64,000 bases of DNA from Aphanomyces cochlioides (lineage: Eukaryota > Oomycota > Saprolegniomycetes > Saprolegniales > Verrucalvaceae), in assembly GCA_019828595.1 (NCBI GenBank), contig JAHQRK010000042.1, forward strand, positions 1-64,000. Reading direction: 5' to 3'. Below, piece by piece: positions 50,104 to 60,573 of this stretch (position 1 is the stretch's first letter; each line of letters begins with the position of its first letter). The notes beneath the pieces were generated by a model that did not search any database, was not told the origin of the DNA, and saw only the letters and a list, made by a program, of their open reading frames with translations. Position numbers and translations under genes: made by a program.

Positions 50104-50166
50104 TTTGAGCGCGGCGGCACTTGATAACTTCTTGACTTGAGGGGTACGAGGCAAATTCGGAAGTCG
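50104..50166 (-). other. LINE 5' leader (copy D)
   Basis: 63 nt between the 5' end set by the target duplication and the ORF1 ATG. It carries AATTTGCCTCGTAC (plus-strand GTACGAGGCAAATT at 50144-50157), the exact reverse complement of a 14-nt stretch in the 3' UTR (plus-strand AATTTGCCTCGTAC at 42839-42852). The leader is short for an internal-promoter LINE, and no promoter motif is recognisable. Only one complete 5' end is in the window, so I cannot tell whether this is the true element start. Confidence 0.75.
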
Positions 50167-50180
50167 GGGATACACCAAGG
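50167..50180. repeat. Target-site duplication of LINE copy D, right copy
   Basis: GGGATACACCAAGG, matching 42773-42786. Copy C sequence continues directly after it (TATTCAATGTG). Confidence 0.94.
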
Positions 50181-50402
50181 TATTCAATGTGCTCAAGCAT
50201 CTATCTTCGGACCCCTGGTTACGTCAACACGCCATTCCTGACAGTGTCGTTTCATGAGTGAGCTGACGGCTCACCACTTCATCTCCTGTTCAATGACCAC
50301 TTTGCCATATTCTGTTTTCCAAGTTCTATTTATACAGTACGAGGCAAATTAGTAAGTCATTAGGGCCTTTGCTCAAAAATAAGGTTAATACAACTCATTT
50401 AA
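50181..50402 (+). mobile_element. LINE copy C, 3' part
   Basis: Resumes copy C after the target duplication. It codes for the last ORF2 residues (stop TGA at 50255-50257) and the full 3' UTR, ending ATTTAA at 50402. The satellite that follows starts at CCATCGAG, not at CCCACAAAATG as after A and B. The original 3' flank, about 70 bp of one satellite unit, has therefore been lost. Confidence 0.93.
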
Positions 50403-50696
50403 CCATCGAGATACCCACTCGCCACGTCTGGCATGTTTGAAAGGTGTCATGCTCGTGTGGTGGACGACCAAGCATCAACTTGGTCCGAAATCAACACGCG
50501 AGAGTCCCAAGCATACGCCACTTTTTCTCCACTTTTGGTACCCACGTGCCACATGCACATCTCGACCCCATCGAGATACCCACTCGCCACGTCTGGCATG
50601 TTTGAAAGGTGTCATGCTCGTGTGGTGGACGACCAAGCATCAACTTGGTCCGAAATCAACACGCGAGAGTCCCAAGCATACCCCACAAAATGCATC
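50403..50696. repeat. Satellite block 4, rearranged (about 1.6 units)
   Basis: 294 bp of satellite between copies C and F. It starts in the middle of a unit (CCATCGAGATACCC). It has a second deletion of about 21 bp at 50516, where AAGCATAC is joined to GCCACTTTTTC and the CCCACAAAATGCATCTCGAT segment is lost. It ends at the same LINE breakpoint as blocks 1, 2 and 3. No gene. Confidence 0.93.
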
Positions 50697-51006
50697 CACA
50701 ACTCGTATCTGCCTGGACTCGAAGACCTATACGATCAGTGCTCTACATCGACGCAAGACCAAGCCAATGTATTGGCTTCGCTTCACATCACGAAGTTGTC
50801 GCATTTGTTGACTCCGTGTCAGCGAGTTTGGCCAGCTTCGATCTTGTTCGACAAAATCAACCGTGCCTGCCGCCAAGCCAATTTTGTCCCTCCAACGAAA
50901 CAATGGATCTCAATCTTGGTGACCAAGTTATCACGATTGTTTGAGATTGTTTCTGAAGAGGATGCTCCCGTGTTCCACTTGCCGACGCCAAGCTCTGAAT
51001 GGATGG
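50697..51006 (+). mobile_element. LINE copy F, 5' part (interrupted by copy G)
   Basis: Fourth copy of the truncated insertion, with the same satellite-LINE breakpoint. Only 310 bp is visible, ORF2 residues 1005 to about 1107 (ending GAATGGATGG), before copy G begins on the opposite strand. The remainder must lie beyond the window. It carries the ancestral GCAAGACC. Dead coding fragment. Confidence 0.93.
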
Positions 51007-53256
51007 TTAAATGAGTTGTATTAACCTTATTTTTGAGCAAAGGCCCTAATGACTTACTAATTTGCCTCGTACTGTATAAATAGAACTTGGAAAACAGAAT
51101 ATGGCAAAGTGGTCATTGAACAGGAGATGAAGTGGTGAGCCGTCAGCTCACTCATGAAACGACACTGTCAGGAATGGCGTGTTGACGTAACCAGCGGTCC
51201 GAAGATAGATGCTTGAGCACATTGAATACCTTGGTGTATCCCTTCTTGAGAGGGAGATCAACCAGGAGCTGTTGTAGATGTAGCTTGATCAAAGAGGCAG
51301 CATGAATGGCAACTTCCATCGGACTCTTCGCTGTGAGGTCGGGTCGAAAGGTGCGATCGGCACGTTGGAGCCATATTTGATAATACACGCAGGCTCGGAC
51401 AATCGGCCAGATCTTCAGATAGCCACGGATGTAGTATCCATCGGACGGCTTGGGCGTCTCGTAGAACATTTCCAGACACGTGGACGGAAAGGAACACTCG
51501 AGCAGTCGCTGGATCGCCTTGAAGAAATACCAAACAGATTGACCATATCCACAAGAGAACAGGAAATGCTCGTACGTCTCATTGACACGACAGAAGACAC
51601 ACGTCGGCTTGGGGTCTTGGTACTGAAACAGATATTGCATGGCGTTGGCGCGGAGAAGGGTCTTGAAAATGAACTCTCCATATCGAGGGAGAATGTGGTC
51701 GGGTTGGAGGAAGGCGGCAAGTTGGGTAAGGCGCTTGGGGTCTTCGTAAAAGTTGGATGGCAGGTTGAGATGCTTGGTAGGAAGAATGGACGAGCTGACA
51801 GCTGGAGAAGCTCTGATCTTAGCCGATTTCGAAGTCGCAAGCGCCAACAAGATCGGACTCGAGTCAGGGTGAATTATCCAGTGCCATTCCATCCATTCAG
51901 AGCTTGGCGTCGGCAAGTGGAACACGGGAGCATCCTCTTCAGAAACAATCTCAAACAATCGTGATAACTTGGTCACCAAGATTGAGATCCATTGTTTCGT
52001 TGGAGGGACAAAATTGGCTTGGCGGCAGGCACGGTTGATTTTGTCGAACAAGATCGAAGCTGGCCAAACTCGCTGACACGGAGTCAACAAATGCGACAAC
52101 TTCGTGATGTGAAGCGAAGCCAATACATTGGCTTGGTCTTGCGTCGATGTAGAGCACTGATCGTATAGGTCTTCGAGTCCAGGCAGATACGAGTTGTGCC
52201 AAAGGGGAACATCCAAAGATGAGATGTGATTTGGACAGCCGTACGGAGTCCAGCGGGATTCAAACCAGCTACTCAATAAGGCTTTCCACATTGGAGTGAT
52301 ATTGGGATTCTTGTACAGTTGTCTGATGAATGCAGAAGAGCCATTTGCCAAGAGGAGATCTCGGGGGGAACCCCATGGATGAAAAGCCTTCTCGAGGAGA
52401 GTATAGCCCGGCGTAATCCAGGCGGACATGGCAGACTTGCGGGGTGGGGTGGTGATGGCTTGAATGCATCTGATCATGACAGAGCGGTTGTGTTGTTGCC
52501 ATAAAGCAAGTGCATGGTGCAGGCCTAAGCCACCGGACTTCTTCGGCATGAATAGGATCTCCTTTTTGATCAAACGGAGGCCATGGACAGAGGAGGATGG
52601 GTTGATTTCTTCACCATGCATAAATTGAAGCATGGCCTTGTCGATCTTTTTGGCCAGGTCTTTGTCGGCAGGGACAAAAGCCAGTTGGTACCATAACACA
52701 GGCAGACATATGCTGTGCAGGATAGTGACTTTTCCGGCCATGGTTCGAGCCTTGTAGAGCCACAAAGACAAGCGAGCCACAAACTTCTCAAACACGTAAT
52801 TGAAACGTGCCAATGGAGAAAGATTGGGCGCAACCAAGATACCAAGAGCCTTCACGGGACTGTCGGAAGTAACTTGTAGTGAGGCAAGGTTCCCATTCAA
52901 CTGGCTGTAGGTCAGAATTTGGGTCTTGTCTACGTTGAGTCGGAAACCAGACTTGTCGCAAAAGGTTTGAACCAATGCAAGCTGCCGGTGGAGACACGTC
53001 TCATTTGCAGCATAGAGTTGCGAGTCGTCGGCAAAGTAACTCCCAGTGTGGTAGCGATCCCCACACTTGATGCCATAGTTGGAGTGTTGCCGTAGGAGTT
53101 GGCACATCGGTTCCAAAGCGATCACAAACAGAAGTGGCGACAGTGGATCACCTTGCAACACACCGCGTGAGATGTGAACTGGCTTGGACAAGAAGCCGTT
53201 CACCAAGATGCGAGACTTGCGGCCCGAGTACAGTACGCGAACCATGTCAACAAAGG
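51007..53256 (-). mobile_element. LINE copy G, 3' part (inserted in F, interrupted by H)
   Basis: Begins with the LINE 3' end (TTAAATGAG on the plus strand) directly after copy F, and reads minus strand up to ACAAAGG, where copy H starts. About 2.25 kb of the element is visible: 3' UTR plus ORF2 residues from about 652. The 5' part must lie beyond copy H, outside the window, so its full length is unknown. Confidence 0.94.
51152..53256 (-). pseudogene. ORF2 of copy G, cut by insertion of H
   Basis: Open from about codon 652 to the stop at 51152-51154, covering the second half of the reverse transcriptase (GVLQGDPLSPLL and FADD present) and the C-terminal zinc motif. Copy H splits the gene at the Thr652/Phe653 codons, just after the catalytic Asp627 region, so no full protein can be read here. 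One substitution not seen in the other copies is Pro to Arg near residue 1339 (base 51195). Otherwise it is free of frameshifts, so the insertion is what disables it. Confidence 0.92.
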
Positions 53257-53382
53257 TTAAATGAGTTGTATTAACCTTATTTTTGAGCAAAGGCCCTAAT
53301 GACTTACTAATTTGCCTCGTACTGTATAAATAGAATTTGGAAAACAGAATATGGCAAAGTGGTCATTGAACAGGAGATGAAG

Positions 53383-53405
53383 TGAGTGAGCCGTCAGCTC
53401 ACTCA
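53383..53405 (-). other. Extended post-stop stem-loop in copy H
   Basis: In copy H one extra base (AGTGAGTGAGCC where the others have AGTGGTGAGCC) lengthens the stem after the ORF2 stop from 6 to 9 perfect pairs (TGAGTGAGC / GCTCACTCA, same 5-nt loop). The stem then includes the stop codon itself. Confidence 0.8.
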
Positions 53406-56400
53406 TGAAACGACGCTGTCAGGAATGGCGTGTTGACGTAACCAGGGGTCCGAAGATAGATGCTTGAGCACATTGAATACCTTGGTGTATCCCTTCTTGA
53501 GAGGGAGATCAACCAGGAGCTGTTGTAGATGTAGCTTGATCAAAGAGGCAGCATGAATGGCAACTTCCATCGGACTCTTCGCTGTGAGGTCGGGTCGAAA
53601 GGTGCGATCGGCACGTTGGAGCCATATTTGATAATACACGCAGGCTCGGACAATCGGCCAGATCTTCAGATAGCCACGGATGTAGTATCCATCGGACGGC
53701 TTGGGCGTCTCGTAGAACATTTCCAGACACGTGGACGGAAAGGAACACTCGAGCAGTCGCTGGATCGCCTTGAAGAAATACCAAACAGATTGACCATATC
53801 CACAAAGAACAGGAAATGCTCGTACGTCTCATTGACACGACAGAAGACACACGTCGGCTTGGGGTCTTGGTACTGAAACAGATATTGCATGGCGTTGGCG
53901 CGGAGAAGGGTCTTGAAAATGAACTCTCCATATCGAGGGAGAATGTGGTCGGGTTGGAGGAAGGCGGCAAGTTGGGTAAGGCGCTTGGGGTCTTCATAAA
54001 AGTTGGATGGCAGGTTGAGATGCTTGGTAGGAAGAATGGACGAGCTGACAGCTGGAGAAGCTCTGATCTTAGCCGATTTCGAAGTCGCAAACGCCAACAA
54101 GATCGGACTCGAGTCAGGGTGAATCATCCAGTGCCATTCCATCCATTCAGAGCTTGGCGTCGGCAAGTGGAACACGGGAGCATCCTCTTCAGAAACAATC
54201 TCAAACAATCGTGATAACTTGGTCACCAAGATTGAGATCCATTGTTTCGTTGGAGGGACAAAATTGGCTTGGCGGCAGGCACGGTTGATTTTGTCGAACA
54301 AGATCGAAGCTGGCCAAACTCGCTGACACGGAGTCAACAAATGCGACAACTTCGTGATGTGAAGCGAAGCCAATACATTGGCTTGGTCTTGCGTCGATGT
54401 AGAGCACTGATCGTATAGGTCTTCGAGTCCAGGCAGATACGAGTTGTGCCAAAGGGGAACATCCAAAGATGAGATGTGATTTGGACAGCCGTACGGAGTC
54501 CAGCGGGATTCAAACCAGCTACTCAATAAGGCTTTCCACATTGGAGTGATATTGGGATTCTTGTACAGTTGTCTGATGAATGCAGAAGAGCCATTTGCCA
54601 AGAGGAGATCTCGGGGGGAACCCCATGGATGAAAAGCCTTCTCGAGGAGAGTATAGCCCGGCGTAATCCAGGCGGACATGGCAGACTTGCGGGGTGGGGT
54701 GGTGATGGCTTGAATGCATCTGATCATGACAGAGCGGTTGTGTTGTTGCCATAAAGCAAGTGCATGGTGCAGGCCTAAGCCACCGGACTTCTTCGGCATG
54801 AATAGGATCTCCTTTTTGATCAAACGGAGGCCATGGACAGAGGAGGATGGGTTGATTTCTTCACCATGCATAAATTGAAGCATGGCCTTGTCGATCTTTT
54901 TGGCCAGGTCTTTGTCGGCAGGGACAAAAGCCAGTTGGTACCATAACACAGGCAGACATATGCTGTGCAGGATAGTGACTTTTCCGGCCATGGTTCGAGC
55001 CTTGTAGAGCCACAAAGACAAGCGAGCCACAAACTTCTCAAACACGTAATTGAAACGTGCCAATGGAGAAAGATTGGGCGCAACCAAGATACCAAGAGCC
55101 TTCACAGGACTGTCGGAAGTAACTTGTAGTGAGGCAAGGTTCCCATTCAACTGGCTGTAGGTCAGAATTTGGGTCTTGTCTACGTTGAGTCGGAAACCAG
55201 ACTTGTCGCAAAAGGTTTGAACCAATGCAAGCTGCCGGTGGAGGCACGTCTCATTTGCCGCATAGAGTTGCGAGTCGTCGGCAAAGTAACTCCCAGTGTG
55301 GTAGCGATCCCCACACTTGATGCCATAGTTGGAGTGTTGCCGTAGGAGTTGGCACATCGGTTCCAAAGCGATCACAAACAGAAGTGGCGACAGTGGATCA
55401 CCTTGCAACACACCGCGTGAGATGTGAACTGGCTTGGACAAGAAGCCGTTCACCAAGATGCGAGACTTGCGGCCCGAGTACAGTACGCGAACCATGTCAA
55501 CAAAGGTTTCGGGAAAGCCATAGTGACGGAGGACGCGGAGCAAGTACGCGTGGTCCACGCGATCAAAAGCTTTCTCAAAGTCAAGCAGTGCCACCATCGA
55601 GGACGGACTGTGTAGTTTGATGTGGTGCAGCATGTCATCCAGTCGTGCAATATTGGTTTGGATATTGCTTCGACGGATAAAGCCTTGCTGGTCCGGGTGG
55701 ATGATGTGTCGAATGTGGCGCTGGAGTCGATAAGCCAGAATACTCGTCAGGATTTTCACATCCGTGTTGAGTAGGCTAATGGGCCGATAGTTCTTGGCTT
55801 GTGACTGGGGCCTTTCTTGTGCAGCAACACCAGCGTACTGACAAGTTGCATGGGAGTCAAGCGAGGGTGAGAATGGAGCTGGTGTGTGAATAGCAGCTCC
55901 AATACCAACGACCACTTGTGAGGTGCAAGTTTGAGGACTTCGAATGGCAGAGCGTTGGGACCTGGCGCTGAGTTCGAACTGCTGTGTCGAATAGCATGAT
56001 AGAACTCGTTGGCGCGCAAGGGAGCCGACAGCTCTTTCTGGGCTTGCTCTGGCAGTTGCTTGTGTCGAGTCAATGGGGTCAGAAATGACGACACTTCGTC
56101 TCCAGATCGCTGCACCTCGGGAGCTGCAAACAAGTCCTTGTAGTAGTCGACCAGGACGTCAGACATGCCTTGTTGATTGGAGACAACATTTCCATTGACA
56201 TCCACCAACTCTTTGAAGACTGTCTTCTTCAAGGGGGTAGGGACAGGGGACATGAAGTGGAACTTGGACGAGCGCTCTGCTTTGTACAAGTGAAGTTGGA
56301 ACGCCTGGTCTTGACGAAACTGCTTGTCTCGATCTTGCAGCTCGTGAATTTGCTTTTGAAGGTCTCGCACTCGATCCACCAGCACTGAATCTTGACGCAT

Positions 56401-57456
56401 GTTGGGGACTTGCAAAAGCGAAGCGATCTCGACAGCTAACTTCTTCAACGGCAGACGTTGTTTCTCCAATCGTTGAGAATGGAATTCTTTGAGTTGGGAG
56501 CGGATATCATTGACCAGCATGTCGTAGGCCTTGGAGATATTGTGGAATGTTGGAGACTTGTCCAAAAATCGATCCAGACATCCATGAACAATCTCGGCCG
56601 CTCGTGGCAGACGAAGTAGCCAAGTTGGAGCTTTCCATGATCCAGAGCCATGGCGCAATGTTTGACGCTTTGTGATGATACGACAAGCCACGTGGTCAGC
56701 CTGTGGAACGTGTGGCATGTGCGTCGCCTTCCAATGACGAAGACCCGCCAAGGTGGACGAACAAAATATGTAGTCGAGTCGGTTGGTGAGTGTGGGACTT
56801 GTGAAGGTTCTTGCCACGGGGTTTTGACGGCGAAACAGATCCACCAGAGACAAACTGTGCATCCATTGTTCCAGTTGAAGGGTGCCGGCCATGGTGGAGG
56901 TACTGGGTCTCAACGAATCCAAATCTTTGTTGAGAGTGCAGTTGAAATCTCCTCCAACAATGTGGAGCGCATGTGGAGGAAAGTCGCGTGGCAATTCTTC
57001 GAAGTAACTTGCTCGTTGTTGGAAGGCTGCCGGCGCATAGATATTGTGGAGAACGACTGTCAGTGGACCCAGAGTACATCGCACTTGTAGATAACGACCA
57101 CGAAGCACTGGGTTGTCATGAGGGACTTGAGTGGCGTTCTTCAAAGGAGAGTGAGGATGTATCAACGTAGCCAGACCTCCAGTGGCTGGCGACGTGGATA
57201 CTTCAGGGTAAATAGGCTCTTCAAAGAACAAAGAGCCTTCGTGGTTTGTGATGCGTTGCCAATGGAACGCAACACGGTCGTGGAGACTTGGCGTGCGGAA
57301 ACGGGTTTCTTGGATAAAGGAAACGTCGTGAACACTTGATAGTTTGTCGAGGATGTACCGATGACTGTTGGAGAAGCCATTGGTGTTGAGGGAGATGATT
57401 TGTGGGTCCCAGTCCACGAGTTCAGTTGGGACATCGGAGAAGTTGTTGTCACTCAT
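53403..57456 (-). pseudogene. LINE ORF2 with two frameshifts (copy H)
   Basis: Starts at the ATG at 57456, as in copy D. Two single-base deletions break it. The first is at about 55806 (GTGACTGGGG here, GTGACTTGGGG in D), at codon ~552, so the frame is lost just before the reverse transcriptase. The second is at about 53805 (CCACAAAGAAC here, CCACAAGAGAAC in D), at codon ~1219, directly at the last Cys of the zinc motif. The endonuclease domain and the linker are intact. Reverse transcriptase motifs are present only in another frame. The stop is at 53403-53405. Confidence 0.93.
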
Positions 57457-57534
57457 CACGAGTACAGATGAAAATGAGTAGAATGGAGGGGTCAGAGGGG
57501 AGGTTGAAATGGATTGAAGCAGGGGATAGAAGCC

Positions 57535-60500
57535 TTAGAGTTGATCGTCCTCCAAATCGAGGGGATCAATTTCGTCGGCGTTCATGGAGTGGTGAGCTTT
57601 GCTGCAGAGCTCGTCGATGTGGTAATTGTTGGTGATGCTTTTGAGCATCGAGATGGCCGACAAGACGGGAGCCGGCAAAGTGAACTTCTCGAGATTGTCG
57701 CTGAAGTTTTCGATCAAAGCAAACAGCGACCAGTCCGTCAAGCAGTTGGTGTCAGGCAATCTTGTTGCTTCTTGGTTCAATAGAACAGTCAGTGCCTCCG
57801 AGTTTGTGTAGAGGTCTGGGGCCCGATTTGAGAGGAATAAGTCAATCGTAGCAAGTGCAAAGAGGATGCGCTTGATCTCTGGTATGTCCGTGGTCAATTC
57901 TTCCAAGATTTCTGACGGGTGAATCTTGTATTGAGCCATGAAGTTGACGTGATGTTTGTAGTTGTGAGGCTTGCCTTGAGCTTTTAACAAAGCCATCTTG
58001 CGCTCAATAGTCTTGGTTGCAACAAGTGACTGAAACAAACTGAGGTCTTCATCTTGTGCGTACATAGCATGTGCAACGAGCTGAGGATCATCTCGCAAAA
58101 TGCGTTGACATTCGGTGATACTGCCTTCGACTTTCTTGTCTCGAATGATCTTCTTCGCCAATTCGAGGTGGGCTGCAGCAGACTTGTTAAGTCGTTGTTT
58201 CTTCGCTTTGCCTTTGGTCTTTTTCGGGCGTGGCGCACTTGAATCTTCCAATACAATTCGAGGCACTGCAAAGTCTTCAAACGAGAGTTCCACGTCGTCT
58301 TCTTCGAGGATATGAAAACGGTTGGATGTCGGCAGGGGATCCAAACGTGGGGACGAAGGCAAAGTACGTTTTGGAGCTGGTCCAGACCGGTAGCCCGTTA
58401 CCAATTGAAGGTCCAGCGAGTTCTTGGGCTGCTCACTTGGTGGAGCAAGAGCGGGCGATTCGTTGGTAGACATTTCCACATCTTCTTGTTGTTTGTCTTG
58501 TCCATTGTTGTTAGGGGGATCGCTGTCACCAGACATATCGACATCAGAGCCATGAGAAGGAGCTGTAGGCTGTGGTTGTTCATCTTGACGATCTCCAGAT
58601 GCCTCAGTTGAGTCGGCCTTGCCTTCCGCATTTGTTCCAGGGTCTTGATCATGATCGTCTCCATCATGTTCAGGTTCTTTTTCTCCTGACGGAGGAGATT
58701 TTGCCGCTGCCTTGGCCGCTTTTGCCTTCGCTTTTTCAGCCTTGGCCTCTGCACGTCGTGAAACAATCGACGGAGGCAATGTCTTGTTCAGAGCAGCGAT
58801 CTTGTGCTGAAACACGACGACAAAAGGCTGACCCGACGGATCCGTAATGGTGATTTCGCGTAGTGCGTCGCCGGATTTTGGCACCAGCACTGCAGGAGGC
58901 GCAAACGACTTGAAAATGACTCTCAAATGCGGCGACTTGATGTTCTGACCAGCAGTAGGGTTGAATGCTGCTATCACTGACTTGGTCAATGCAGCCATTT
59001 TCTTGACAATCGCCTTGGCCATCGAAGGGTGACTGACCTTGTTGAACGTAACGTAGTAGTTGTTGCCATAACGCGAGTACTTGGGAACCAGGAAATCTTT
59101 GCCACCAAGTCGAAACGTTGTGCCTCCCATTTCCACGCACGTAGACAAGTTGTAACTTGAGATCACAATGGTCTGTGGGTTCTTCTTGTGGATCAAAATG
59201 TTCGGAAATTTGGAGCCCCATAACGAACCAGGATTTTCCTTGACAAATTGATCGCAGATGACTTTTTCGGACCAGTCCTTGTAGGCTTCGCCCAACTTGA
59301 CTGTGAGCTCGTACACTTGGGACTGGGGGGTGAGCAAAATGTTTTCAATGAAGGCGTCCATGTCACCAGAGTCTTTGTAGAATGCGTCCGCCATGGCCTC
59401 GCATCGCGCAATATCGTCATCGGCAACAGCATGAGCACCAGTGTTGCGATGTTTTGCGCCTTTGGGAGCATTGCCTTGCTTGGAATCTTTCTTGGACGAA
59501 GCTGAATCCTTGCCGGGAGTCTTTTGCGTCCATGGATTGGCCTTTTCAGCGTTTTGTTGCTCTTGATCGCCTTGTATTTTGTCTGCCGCGGAAGGAGGGT
59601 CAACAGCGCCATTTCCGTGAGCAACGGATTTGTCGACAATGTCTTGATTTGACTGGTCATTGTCTTTGTTTGTCGATTGTTCCTCTTGAATAACTTCTCC
59701 AGAAGTATCACACGGCTTCGCTTGGCCGTTAATGTCGCCTGACCCATCAACCTCCGAGTGAATTTGAGTATTTCCCTCGTCGGTTAAGGCTTCGGTTTCA
59801 GTAGAATCCTTCCCCTCGGCGTCTCCAGAGACCATATCCACGTCCTCTTGAGATTTTTCTTCTTCCTCTCCCGTTCTAGGAGGCTCAGCACAGGGGGCGA
59901 CGCGGTTGGTGGCTGCTGGCTCAGTCCCATTGGTCACGAGAAAGGCCGGGGCCAGACCCCCAGTGACAGGGGTAGAAGGGGAATCCATGCCATCCCCGCA
60001 GCACGGTGACTGGGGTACACCATTGCTCCGGCGAGAACCCAAATCGGGATACCGCCCCCGCCCCTCCGAAGAGGCCCCTGGGGGGAAGTAGACAGAACCG
60101 CAGGGTGTGCCCATAGGGGGGGCCCTCGTAGCCTCTAGGGCTGGCATGGACCCCGTTTTCTCGCCGCCTTCACTGGGGATCGACTCCAATTGGAGTCCAG
60201 GGAAGCAGCCACCACAGGCACAAGGCCCCAGTGGTTCGCCCTCCTGAGTGAGGGCTTCGCTAGACAAGTTAACGACAGTGGTCTGGGGGTCAACCACTGA
60301 CCCACTGAGGTTGACCCCCCCTGGAACTCCGGCGAGTGGAGCACCAGGTGAAGCGCTGGTGGAGCGAGACGCAGATTGGTCTCCAGAGACGCTGTTGGGG
60401 TCGAACTCGACCTCCACTTCGGCCCTAGGGTTAGGTGTAGAGACATTACTCACACCACTTCCGCCATCCTGATTGGACGACGAAAGTGGGTGAGGTGATA

Positions 60501-60573
60501 CAATACCTGGAATGATGGTGACTCCGTGAGTGTTGGTCTCACGGAGCTCGGAACAGCTGTTGGCGTTGGACAT
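57535..60573 (-). CDS. LINE ORF1, intact (copy H): large unrecognised protein
   Basis: 1012 codons from the ATG at 60573 to the TAA at 57535-57537. By position it is the ORF1 of a two-ORF LINE, expected to bind element RNA; I recognise no family in it. Visible parts: 1-235 is rich in Ser, Pro and Gly, with a Cys cluster at 118-123 (CACGGC) and 191-192; 235-385 is acidic and polar, probably disordered; 386-600 looks folded, with alternating hydrophobic strands and helices (GTTFRLGGKDFLVPKYS at 484-500); 604-625 is a Lys/Ala repeat that could bind nucleic acid; 630-715 is acidic; 745-1012 is helical, with a basic patch at 782-797, and ends in an acidic tail. There is no CCHC zinc knuckle and no obvious RRM. 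It is much longer than many LINE ORF1 proteins. The 78-nt spacer to ORF2 is the same as in D. Confidence 0.9.
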   Translation of the reverse strand: MSNANSCSELRETNTHGVTIIPGIVSPHPLSSSNQDGGSGVSNVSTPNPRAEVEVEFDPNSVSGDQSASRSTSASPGAPLAGVPGGVNLSGSVVDPQTTVVNLSSEALTQEGEPLGPCACGGCFPGLQLESIPSEGGEKTGSMPALEATRAPPMGTPCGSVYFPPGASSEGRGRYPDLGSRRSNGVPQSPCCGDGMDSPSTPVTGGLAPAFLVTNGTEPAATNRVAPCAEPPRTGEEEEKSQEDVDMVSGDAEGKDSTETEALTDEGNTQIHSEVDGSGDINGQAKPCDTSGEVIQEEQSTNKDNDQSNQDIVDKSVAHGNGAVDPPSAADKIQGDQEQQNAEKANPWTQKTPGKDSASSKKDSKQGNAPKGAKHRNTGAHAVADDDIARCEAMADAFYKDSGDMDAFIENILLTPQSQVYELTVKLGEAYKDWSEKVICDQFVKENPGSLWGSKFPNILIHKKNPQTIVISSYNLSTCVEMGGTTFRLGGKDFLVPKYSRYGNNYYVTFNKVSHPSMAKAIVKKMAALTKSVIAAFNPTAGQNIKSPHLRVIFKSFAPPAVLVPKSGDALREITITDPSGQPFVVVFQHKIAALNKTLPPSIVSRRAEAKAEKAKAKAAKAAAKSPPSGEKEPEHDGDDHDQDPGTNAEGKADSTEASGDRQDEQPQPTAPSHGSDVDMSGDSDPPNNNGQDKQQEDVEMSTNESPALAPPSEQPKNSLDLQLVTGYRSGPAPKRTLPSSPRLDPLPTSNRFHILEEDDVELSFEDFAVPRIVLEDSSAPRPKKTKGKAKKQRLNKSAAAHLELAKKIIRDKKVEGSITECQRILRDDPQLVAHAMYAQDEDLSLFQSLVATKTIERKMALLKAQGKPHNYKHHVNFMAQYKIHPSEILEELTTDIPEIKRILFALATIDLFLSNRAPDLYTNSEALTVLLNQEATRLPDTNCLTDWSLFALIENFSDNLEKFTLPAPVLSAISMLKSITNNYHIDELCSKAHHSMNADEIDPLDLEDDQL

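Larger units (their letters stand above)
42787..50166 (-). mobile_element. LINE copy D, full-length (about 7.38 kb)
   Basis: A complete non-LTR retrotransposon on the minus strand, flanked by a 14-bp target duplication of copy C sequence. Reading 5' to 3' on the minus strand: 63-nt leader (50166-50104), ORF1 (50103-47066, one frameshift), 78-nt spacer, ORF2 (46987-42932, intact), 3' UTR (42931-42787). No LTRs and no poly(A). It is the only copy in the window with both ends visible. ORF order, APE-type endonuclease, reverse transcriptase and C-terminal zinc finger place it among APE-encoding LINEs; an L1-like affiliation is plausible, but I cannot test it without a tree. Confidence 0.96.

Noticed and set aside
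50104..50196. A longer ORF1 start upstream of 50103 in copy D
   Set aside because: The extra codons run through the leader into the target-site duplication and copy C sequence, so they are not part of the element. The ATG at 50103 is shared with copy H at 60573.
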